Assembly (NCBI GenBank): GCA_024691475.1
Contig: JAILNP010000103.1
Coordinates: 1-14,464, forward strand
Length of the DNA: 14,464 bases
Origin: Denitrobacterium sp024691475
GTDB lineage: Bacteria > Actinomycetota > Coriobacteriia > Coriobacteriales > Eggerthellaceae
Direction: 5' to 3'
Shown: positions 7,323-13,270 of the stretch, in pieces
How the letters are laid out: every line of letters begins with the position of its first letter
Numbering within the stretch: the stretch's first letter is position 1
Notes under the pieces: generated by a model
What the model was told of the DNA's origin: nothing
Seen by the model: only the letters and a program-made list of their open reading frames with translations
The model's database searches: none
Made by a program: the position numbers and the translations under genes

Positions 7323-7354
7323 GAGCGAGCAGACATTCCAACGGAAGGAAATCC

Positions 7355-7993
7355 ATGGACGACCACAAGCGTTCGTACTATCGAAACCTCTCGCAAACCC
7401 TCGTTAAGAAATTCGCCCGGCGCGGCATCGACGCACTCTACTGCGACACCGCCGCCGAAGCGAAAGACGCCGTTCTAGAGCTCATGCCCAGCGGCTCGTC
7501 CGTCACGTGGGGCGGCTCGATGTCCATCGAAGAGGCGGGCATTCTCGACGCCGTTCGCGAAGGAAACTACGATGTCATCGACCGCTCGGACAAGGGCCCC
7601 GGCGAAGACCCGCGCATCATGCTCAGCAAGCAGATGATGGCCGACTACTTCCTCATGAGCACCAACGCGTTCACGCGCGACGGCGAGCTGGTGAACATCG
7701 ACGGCATGGGAACGCGTCTGTGCTTCTTGGTGGCAGGCCCTGCACACGTTATCGTGGTCGCCAGCATGAACAAGATGACGCGTGACGTGCCTTCCGCGCT
7801 GCAGCGCATCCACGACCAGGCTACGCCCCCGAACTGCGTGCGCCTGAACATCCCCACGCCGTGCGCGGCAACGGGCGCCTGCGGCGACTGCCATGGCGCA
7901 AACACCATCTGCTGCCAGGAAGTCATCACGCGCCACAGCCGCGAGCCCCATCGCATCACCGTGGTGCTCGTGGGCGAAGAACTGGGCTACTAG
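7355..7993 (+). CDS. LUD-domain protein (DUF162, lactate utilization protein family)
   Basis: This 212-residue soluble protein of the LUD/DUF162 family includes LutC-related proteins from L-lactate oxidation, but most stand-alone members have no assigned reaction. The start ATG follows GGAAGGA closely. Visible features: VTWGGSMSIEEAGI (50-63), the central TRDGELVNIDGMG (107-119) with VAGPAHVIVV (126-135), and a cysteine-rich C-terminal part with Cys161, Cys170, Cys176, Cys179, Cys186 and Cys187, pattern PCxxxxxCGDCHGxxxICC. It ends in ITVVLVGEELGY. The cysteines suggest a metal or Fe-S site. That is inferred from the spacing and is typical of this sub-branch as I remember it. No LutA or LutB partner is present next to it. 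It is monocistronic, diverges from nikA and ends at a strong terminator shared with the symporter gene. Confidence 0.85.
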   Translation: MDDHKRSYYRNLSQTLVKKFARRGIDALYCDTAAEAKDAVLELMPSGSSVTWGGSMSIEEAGILDAVREGNYDVIDRSDKGPGEDPRIMLSKQMMADYFLMSTNAFTRDGELVNIDGMGTRLCFLVAGPAHVIVVASMNKMTRDVPSALQRIHDQATPPNCVRLNIPTPCAATGACGDCHGANTICCQEVITRHSREPHRITVVLVGEELGY

Positions 7994-8035
7994 CGTCCAG
8001 CGCACACGCCGGAACCCGGTTACCAGGCATAACGA

Positions 8036-8065
8036 AAGCGGCCCGCTCGGTTGAGCGGGCCGCTT
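8036..8065. terminator. Bidirectional rho-independent terminator
   Basis: Perfect 13-bp arms AAGCGGCCCGCTC (8036-8048) and GAGCGGGCCGCTT (8053-8065) close a 4-nt loop. The hairpin lies 42 bp after the LUD stop and 35 bp after the symporter stop, which converge on it. T-rich runs are short on both sides (GACTTTC on plus, TTTCGTT on minus), but the stem is very stable. Confidence 0.85.
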
Positions 8066-8100
8066 GACTTTCAGGCTAGGAACGCACGCAACGACGGCGA

Positions 8101-9537
8101 TTAATCCTGGTTAGCATCCTTCTTCTTGCCGTGGGCAAGGGCACATGCGCTAACGGCACCGGAAAGCGCGATGAGAGCGATGACGTTGGGGATAACCATC
8201 AGCTGGTTGAACATGTCGGCCAGCTCCCACACCAGGTCGTTCGAGAGGATGGAGCCCATGAAGATGAACACGAGGGCGATAATGAAGAACGGGATGACGC
8301 CCTTCTTGCCGAACAGGTATTCCACGTTCAGGCGAGCGAACAGGTTCCAGGACAGGATCGTGGAGAACGCAAAGAACAGCAGGCAGATAGCCACGAACGC
8401 ATTGCCGAAGCCAGAGCCGAAGAACGAGCTGAACGCAGCCTGGGCCATGTTCGTCTTATCGAGGCCCACCAACGCAGCAACGTCGGCCGGGTCGCTGCCG
8501 GCGGCGGCGGAGGCGAATGCCTGAGCCAGCGCACCATCGCCCACGTACAGCGTGCTGATAACAACCAGGGCCGTCATGCTAACCACGATGATCGTGTCTA
8601 CGAATACGCCGATCATGGCAACGACACCCTGATCGTGAGGATCGCTCACGTTTGCCATAGCATGCGCATGAGGCGTGGAGCCCATGCCGGCCTCGTTGCT
8701 GAACAGACCGCGCTTAGCGCCCTGCGAAAGCGCGGCAATGATGCCAAACGTCACGCCACCCATGCTCGCCTGCGGATTGAACGCGCATTCGAAGATGAGC
8801 TGGAAGGCGGGGATGATGTTGCCCGCATTCATGATGAGCACGACCAGGCCACCCAGCAGGTAGAGCACGGCCATGATGGGCACGAGCTTTTCCGTGACGG
8901 AGGCGATGCGCGAAAGGCCGCCAATGAGGATGATGCCGGCAACGATCACGATGACAACGCCAACGGCCCAGGTGGGGATGGCGAATGCCGTGCTCATGGT
9001 GCTGGCGATGGAGTTCGACTGAACCATGGAGCCCATGAAGCCGAGCGCCAGGATGATGGCCACGGCGAAGAAGCCAGCCAGGATCTTGCCGCCATTGCCC
9101 TTGAACGCCGTGGTGATGTAGTACGCAGGGCCGCCATGCACGGTACCGTCTTCGTCGACACGACGGGTCTTCTGCGCAAGCACGGCTTCGGCGTAGTTGG
9201 TGGCCATGCCCAGCAGGGCGATGATCCACATCCAGAAGATAGCGCCCGGGCCACCGATGAGGATGGCGCCACATGCGCCCACGATGTTGCCCGTGCCTAC
9301 CTGGGCGGCAACGGCAGTAGCCAGCGCCTGGAACGAGCTGATGCCGCTCTTGGCCTTGCCGCCACGCAGGCTAAAGCCACCGAACACGCGACGCCAGCCC
9401 TCGCCAAAGCAGCGGAACTGCACGGCGTGGGTCTTCACGGTGAAGAACAAGCCCGCGCCAATGAGCATGATGATCAGGATGTAATTCGAGAGATACGAAT
9501 TAATCGTTTCCACGATTGGGAGCAGCACGGCTTCCAT
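8101..9537 (-). CDS. Sodium:alanine/glycine symporter, AGCS family
   Basis: This 478-residue membrane protein should import alanine or glycine with sodium. The AGCS hallmarks are present: GTGNIVGA at 81-88, GGPGAIFWMW at 95-104, HGGPAYY at 134-140, and FSNEAGMGS followed by P.AHA in the second half. There are about ten to eleven hydrophobic segments and a short Lys-rich C-terminus. Start: ATG at 9537 with AGAAGG upstream at a 10-nt gap. A GTG ten codons earlier (9567) has only an AAGG directly abutting it, so I use 9537. The glycine riboswitch in its leader makes glycine (with alanine) the most likely substrate and implies control by the intracellular glycine level. It is transcribed alone and ends at the bidirectional terminator. 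Confidence 0.93.
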   Translation of the reverse strand: MEAVLLPIVETINSYLSNYILIIMLIGAGLFFTVKTHAVQFRCFGEGWRRVFGGFSLRGGKAKSGISSFQALATAVAAQVGTGNIVGACGAILIGGPGAIFWMWIIALLGMATNYAEAVLAQKTRRVDEDGTVHGGPAYYITTAFKGNGGKILAGFFAVAIILALGFMGSMVQSNSIASTMSTAFAIPTWAVGVVIVIVAGIILIGGLSRIASVTEKLVPIMAVLYLLGGLVVLIMNAGNIIPAFQLIFECAFNPQASMGGVTFGIIAALSQGAKRGLFSNEAGMGSTPHAHAMANVSDPHDQGVVAMIGVFVDTIIVVSMTALVVISTLYVGDGALAQAFASAAAGSDPADVAALVGLDKTNMAQAAFSSFFGSGFGNAFVAICLLFFAFSTILSWNLFARLNVEYLFGKKGVIPFFIIALVFIFMGSILSNDLVWELADMFNQLMVIPNVIALIALSGAVSACALAHGKKKDANQD

Positions 9538-9546
9538 AAGAGATGA

Positions 9547-9586
9547 ACCTTCTTTCTTTCGCGACACCTTGCGCCACCGAGAAGGT
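9547..9586 (-). promoter_or_regulatory. Candidate anti-Shine-Dalgarno hairpin of the symporter leader
   Basis: On the minus strand ACCTTCT (9586-9580) is exactly complementary to AGAAGGT (9553-9547), which contains the RBS of the symporter gene. Pairing would close a 26-nt loop and hide the RBS. This suggests that the riboswitch acts on translation initiation. Confidence 0.45.
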
Positions 9587-9605
9587 CCTTATGTGCACCG
9601 AAGAA

Positions 9606-9631
9606 GCGGTTAGAGTTCACCCCGTAACCGC
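9606..9631 (-). promoter_or_regulatory. Leader hairpin downstream of the glycine aptamer
   Basis: Perfect 7-bp arms GCGGTTA (9631-9625 on minus) and TAACCGC (9612-9606) close a 12-nt loop. It is followed on the minus strand by CTTC-rather than U-rich sequence, so a terminator is doubtful. It lies between the aptamer and the anti-SD element and could belong to the expression platform or to a residual second (ghost) aptamer. Confidence 0.4.
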
Positions 9632-9645
9632 CATCTTTGTGTACG

Positions 9646-9720
9646 CTCTGTCCGTTTGCCTGAGAGATTGAGCCGTTTCCAGCCTTGCACCTTCGGCACT
9701 CATAAAGAGATTCTCCAGAG
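9646..9720 (-). ncRNA. Glycine riboswitch aptamer (gcvT class), single copy
   Basis: Reading the minus strand, P1 is closed by CTCTG (9720-9716) and CAGAG (9650-9646). Between them are the conserved blocks of the glycine aptamer: GGAGA directly after P1, GCCGAAGGTGCAA at 9697-9685, and CTCTCAGGCAAA at 9666-9655 followed by GGACAGAG. Only one full aptamer is visible; most textbook examples are tandem. The leader upstream (9721-9753) contains ACCGAAGGT but not a second complete core. The position before an AGCS symporter is a well-known context for glycine riboswitches, where high glycine would be expected to reduce uptake. Confidence 0.9.
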
Positions 9721-9753
9721 TTTCCTCGACCTTCGGTTTCTTGCGATTCCAAA

Positions 9754-9779
9754 GGCTTCACCGGAAAGATGGTGAAGCC
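9754..9779. repeat. Inverted repeat at the symporter transcription start
   Basis: Perfect 9-bp arms GGCTTCACC (9754-9762) and GGTGAAGCC (9771-9779) are separated by 8 bp. It directly follows the -10 of the symporter promoter and spans the predicted start, which fits an operator better than a leader hairpin. Confidence 0.5.
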
Positions 9780-9808
9780 ACTATAGACTATCGCACGCTA
9801 AAGTACAA
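9780..9808 (-). promoter_or_regulatory. Promoter of the riboswitch-controlled symporter
   Basis: On the minus strand TTGTAC (-35) at 9808-9803 and TATAGT (-10) at 9785-9780 are separated by an ideal 17 bp. The predicted start near 9773 gives a leader of about 235 nt containing the glycine aptamer. Confidence 0.65.
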
Positions 9809-9889
9809 CGAGAATTTTCGAAAATAAGGAAAGCCCGACAAAGCGCGCGCACCGCCGCATGCCGGGCAAACACCCCACAACGCGCCGAG

Positions 9890-9898
9890 TGCTATAAT
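9890..9898 (+). promoter_or_regulatory. Extended -10 promoter of the TIGR02452 gene
   Basis: TGCTATAAT is a perfect extended -10 (TGnTATAAT), 45 bp before the start codon. No recognisable -35 lies 16-18 bp upstream, which is common for extended -10 promoters. Confidence 0.6.
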
Positions 9899-9943
9899 CA
9901 CGCCTGTATTCACACGATTGACCTGGGAAGAAACGAGGTTGCT

Positions 9944-10798
9944 ATGCCCACCAGAGAACAACGCCAGCAAGAAGCAGCCAAGCACATAGCATTCGTGAAG
10001 ACGGTCTTCGGCAGCGAGACGAAGGGAAGCATCGCCAACGCCGTGGTATACGAAGACGGCGAAGGACGTGAGCTCGAATTGCCCGAGCCCGCATTCGAAT
10101 CCACCGCGACGCGCGTAAGCAGCGCCTTCCCTGCAACAGTCGTATTCGACTCGCAGAACAAGACGGGCGTTATCGACGCATGCTCGTTCACGCGTCCGGG
10201 CGGCAACTACGAAGACGGCGCCTTCGGCCCCGAGCAAGCGCTTTGCGCCGATAGCAACCTCTACCCCATTCTGCAGGGGTGCAAGAAGACGTTCTTCGAT
10301 GGCAACCGCGGCTACGAATGCAGCATGCTCTTCACCGATCGCGCGATGTTCCTGCCCGACGTGATGTTCGTGCGCAATGGCGTCATGAAGAAGGCCTCGG
10401 TCGTGGCCATTGCGGCGCCCAACCGCACGCGCGCCCTGGAAAACCACCGTTCGGAACGCGAATGCGATGCCAACCTGGCCAATCGCATCGAAGCGCAGCT
10501 GCGCATAGCCGCTGCACAGGGCATCGAGACCCTCGTGTGCGGGGCGTTCGGATGCGGCTCGTACGGCAACGACCCGGCATTCGTGGCGCAAACCTATCGC
10601 ACGTGGATCGACGAGCATCCGGGCGCGTTCAGGGAAGTCGTATTCGCCGTTCCACGCTCGGCTATCGAGGCATTCGAGGCAGCATTCGGGGCGCCTCAAC
10701 CCGCAGAAGAAGAGCCGCAAGCCGCCACGGAGGAAGAGGAACGCGACACGGAAGACTGGCACACCATCGACCTGCCCGAAGGCATTACCCTCCGCTAG
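9944..10798 (+). CDS. TIGR02452/DUF2263 family protein (microbial PARG-like, macrodomain fold) with altered active-site motif
   Basis: This 284-residue soluble protein follows GAGG at a 6-nt gap. It aligns by eye with the TIGR02452 family: an N-terminal helical part (1-60), then a macrodomain-like core with IDACSFTRPGG (77-87), EQALCADSNLYPIL (97-110), IAAPNRTRA (156-164) and GAFGCGSYGNDP (200-211). Related bacterial PARG enzymes remove ADP-ribose chains from proteins and carry GGG plus QEE. Here the triplet glycine is PGGN and the QEE position reads PEQ (96-98), so the catalytic second Glu is apparently Gln98. It may bind ADP-ribose or a nucleotide derivative without PARG activity, or use another residue. 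A Glu-rich tail spans about 246-275. The gene is monocistronic, with its own promoter and terminator. The family call is good; the reaction is open. Confidence 0.8.
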   Translation: MPTREQRQQEAAKHIAFVKTVFGSETKGSIANAVVYEDGEGRELELPEPAFESTATRVSSAFPATVVFDSQNKTGVIDACSFTRPGGNYEDGAFGPEQALCADSNLYPILQGCKKTFFDGNRGYECSMLFTDRAMFLPDVMFVRNGVMKKASVVAIAAPNRTRALENHRSERECDANLANRIEAQLRIAAAQGIETLVCGAFGCGSYGNDPAFVAQTYRTWIDEHPGAFREVVFAVPRSAIEAFEAAFGAPQPAEEEPQAATEEEERDTEDWHTIDLPEGITLR

Positions 10799-10819
10799 CC
10801 CAGCGCGCAACCAAACAGT

Positions 10820-10850
10820 AAAGCGGTCTCCATGAAGGAGGCCGCTTTTT
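10820..10850 (+). terminator. Rho-independent terminator of the TIGR02452 gene
   Basis: AAAGCGGTCTCC (10820-10831) pairs with GGAGGCCGCTTT (10837-10848) over 12 positions with one G-U pair and a 5-nt loop, and the run of T ends at 10850. It lies 21 bp after the stop. On the minus strand it has only TTTACTGTTT after the stem, so it may also weakly terminate the helicase operon. Confidence 0.88.
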
Positions 10851-10887
10851 GTATATCGCCCCACACGCATGGGACGGCAAGAAGCGA

Positions 10888-13269
10888 TTATTCGGACCCC
10901 TGGGGCAGCTGCCCCGTCCAGCCCGGCAAGCCAAACGTGGAATGCGGCACAGCACCCGTCCATTCGCACACGCGCGCAACCATGCCCTGCACGTCGAGCA
11001 CGCCATAGGCAAAGCCCTTGCGAATGAGCTCGTCGGGCACGTACGTGTCGTACTTTTCAAATACCGGCACTTCCCCGCTATACAGCAGGTCCATAGGCGA
11101 AAAGCCCGCACTTACATGACGCGCCAGCACCTGCCAGAATTCCTCTTCCGATGCATCCATGCGGAACTGCAAGAAATAGGGACGCGAGGAATCGAGGCCC
11201 TTCAAATGCAACTCGTCGGCGCAAATGCGCTTCAGAAAACGCTCGAGCGCCAGGAACGCATAGCTACCCAGCCAGGGGAAAAGGCCCCACATGTTTCCGC
11301 CTAGATTCACAAGCGGACGCTCGAGCATGCCGGCGGCATGGGCCGTGGCCCGCGCTTGGCGCAGGCGCGCCTGGGCATTTCCCATGACGTAGGGGTACAT
11401 GGCATCCTCCTGGAGCACTTGGCGCATGCGCTCCAGGATGCGCGTGTGAATATCGCCTGGGCATTCCCCAAAGTACGCGGGAACCTGCCCCTTCACGAGC
11501 GTGCAATACACCAGGTGACGATGATGGTCGACTTCTTCCACCAACCACGTGCGCCCCGCAATGGCAATCTTTTCGCCCATGGGCGGCGGCTGCACAATGG
11601 TGCCCAGCTCTTGCGACTCGCTGCGCACGGTGTATTCCTCGCTTTCCTGGAACACGCCGTAGAATCGGAAGTTGTTCACCACGCGCTCGCCCGCCAACCC
11701 CACGATGAGGCCGCCCAGTTCGGTAACTTGCACCTGGTCGGTTTCCACCAAATGACGTAGCAAGATGCGATAGTCTTCGGCGGAAACGTTGCGAAACGGA
11801 GAGAGCGTAAGCACGCGACCCGCCAGTTCGGCGGGCGTCATTTCCCCACCCGAAGCAAGCGTGGAAAGCGTTTGATGGTAGAGCAGGCTGAAGGGCAGCG
11901 CATGGGGACGCGGAGGCTCCACCCAGCGTTCTTCCAGGTACAGTTGAACGAGGGCGATGCCCTGCAGCAACTTCCAAGGAATGGTTTCGCCCAGCAGCGC
12001 ACGAGGCTCGGGGCGGTCTTCGCGCATGACGAACCACATTTCGCTCGGCTGCCCTCGGCGGCCCGTACGGCCCATGCGCTGCAAAAACGCCGACACGGTA
12101 AACGGGGCGTCGATCTGAAAAGCGCGTTCCAGCCGCCCGATGTCAATACCCAGCTCGAGCGTGGCGGTGGTAACGGTGGTGAGCTGCAGGCTCTCGTCTC
12201 GCATGGCATCTTCTGCCGTTTCCCGGTACGACGTAGACAGGTTGCCATGGTGGATGAGGAAACGGTCGGGCTCGCCTTGAACCTCGCAATACGAGCGCAG
12301 CGTAGTAGTGACCGCTTCGGCTTCCTCGCGAGAATTCGCGAAGACCAGGCATTTACGCCCGCGCGTATGCTCGAACACGTAGCCAACACCCGGATCTGCC
12401 GCAGCCGGGGCAACGTCGGAAGGAGCCTCGAACACATAGCCCGCAGCCTGAGCAGCGGGAGCACCGGAAACAGCAAGGTGAGCCTGGTCGCCCGATGGCA
12501 GTTCCAGGTCGAATGCAGGGGCCATGGAAATGTCGGAACCCACCACATCGTCGTCGACCGCCTGACGGTCGCTCGTGTAGAAATGCTCCATGGAAAGCCG
12601 CCAGCGTTGCCCCTGGTCGCTAATGCGCGGAACCACCGTATCGCGACCCGAGCCCGCGGCCAGGAACCGACCCGCCTGCTGCAGATCGCCCACGGTGGCC
12701 GAAAGGCCAATGCGACGCGGCTGCACGCCCGCCGTACGTGCCAGGCGCTCCACCAGGCACATGGTCTGCCCACCGCGATCGCCGCGCATGAGCGAATGGA
12801 TTTCGTCGATGACCACGAAGCGCAGATCCCCAAACAGGTGGGGAATGGCGTTGTGCTTATGCAGCAGCAGGGACTCCAGCGATTCGGGCGTGATCTGCAG
12901 CACGCCGCCGGGATGCTTCAGCAGCTTCGCCTTGCGCGAACTAGACACATCGCCATGCCAGCGCCATACGGGAATGCCCGCTTCTTCGCATAGCTCGTTC
13001 AAGCGACCGAATTGATCGTTGATGAGCGCCTTCAGCGGAGCGATATAGACTATGCCAACCGACGAGGACGGCTGCTCCTGAAGCAGTGTGAGCATGGGAA
13101 AGAAGGCGGCCTCGGTCTTGCCCGACGCCGTAGACGCCGCCAGCAGCACATTCTGATCGGTATTGAAGATGGCATCGGCAGCAGCCACCTGAACGCCACG
13201 CAGAGAATCCCATCCATTGCGATAGATGAAATCCTGAATGAACGGGGCGTATCGAGAGAATGCGTCCAT
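10888..13269 (-). CDS. Lhr-like superfamily 2 DEAD/DEAH helicase (BrxHI type)
   Basis: This large ATP-dependent nucleic acid helicase has 793 residues. Start: ATG at 13269 lies one base after the stop of the upstream gene and begins MDAFSRY; 34 upstream in-frame codons lie inside that gene and look unrelated. Motifs: I ASTASGKTEA (45-54), Ia IAPLKAL (76-82), Ib TPES (127-130), II DEIH (155-158), III LSAT (189-192), V ATLELGIDIG (369-378), VI QRMGRTGRRG (397-406). All are intact. The long C-terminal half (about 420-793) resembles the Lhr/BrxHI accessory region rather than RecQ or DEAD-box RNA helicases. An Ala/Pro-rich insert at about 243-301 contains the pentapeptide GYVFE twice. Its partner is a BrxD-like ATPase, so a role in phage defence or DNA processing with that ATPase is inferred. 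Translation is probably coupled, as the nearest GGAG is 12 nt away. Confidence 0.9.
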   Translation of the reverse strand: MDAFSRYAPFIQDFIYRNGWDSLRGVQVAAADAIFNTDQNVLLAASTASGKTEAAFFPMLTLLQEQPSSSVGIVYIAPLKALINDQFGRLNELCEEAGIPVWRWHGDVSSSRKAKLLKHPGGVLQITPESLESLLLHKHNAIPHLFGDLRFVVIDEIHSLMRGDRGGQTMCLVERLARTAGVQPRRIGLSATVGDLQQAGRFLAAGSGRDTVVPRISDQGQRWRLSMEHFYTSDRQAVDDDVVGSDISMAPAFDLELPSGDQAHLAVSGAPAAQAAGYVFEAPSDVAPAAADPGVGYVFEHTRGRKCLVFANSREEAEAVTTTLRSYCEVQGEPDRFLIHHGNLSTSYRETAEDAMRDESLQLTTVTTATLELGIDIGRLERAFQIDAPFTVSAFLQRMGRTGRRGQPSEMWFVMREDRPEPRALLGETIPWKLLQGIALVQLYLEERWVEPPRPHALPFSLLYHQTLSTLASGGEMTPAELAGRVLTLSPFRNVSAEDYRILLRHLVETDQVQVTELGGLIVGLAGERVVNNFRFYGVFQESEEYTVRSESQELGTIVQPPPMGEKIAIAGRTWLVEEVDHHRHLVYCTLVKGQVPAYFGECPGDIHTRILERMRQVLQEDAMYPYVMGNAQARLRQARATAHAAGMLERPLVNLGGNMWGLFPWLGSYAFLALERFLKRICADELHLKGLDSSRPYFLQFRMDASEEEFWQVLARHVSAGFSPMDLLYSGEVPVFEKYDTYVPDELIRKGFAYGVLDVQGMVARVCEWTGAVPHSTFGLPGWTGQLPQGSE

Positions 13270-13270
13270 G

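Noticed and set aside
8131..9546. A 471-codon open frame on the plus strand, antisense to the whole AGCS symporter gene
   Set aside because: The product is rich in His, Asp, Glu and Arg without recognisable domains. It mirrors the symporter frame, and high GC plus codon bias explains such long antisense frames.
9606..9631. A rho-independent terminator in the symporter leader
   Set aside because: The 7-bp stem has a 12-nt loop and is followed by CTTCTTC rather than a U-run, so I list it only as a leader hairpin.
9754..9779. A terminator or first leader hairpin of the symporter transcript
   Set aside because: The predicted transcription start falls inside the repeat, so the full hairpin would not be in the RNA; an operator is the better reading.
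9788..10969. A 393-codon minus-strand frame antisense to the TIGR02452 gene
   Set aside because: It runs through the promoter and terminator of a well-supported gene and has no family resemblance or RBS.
11872..12993. A 373-codon plus-strand frame inside the helicase gene
   Set aside because: It is antisense to conserved helicase motifs, with no RBS and no recognisable domain.
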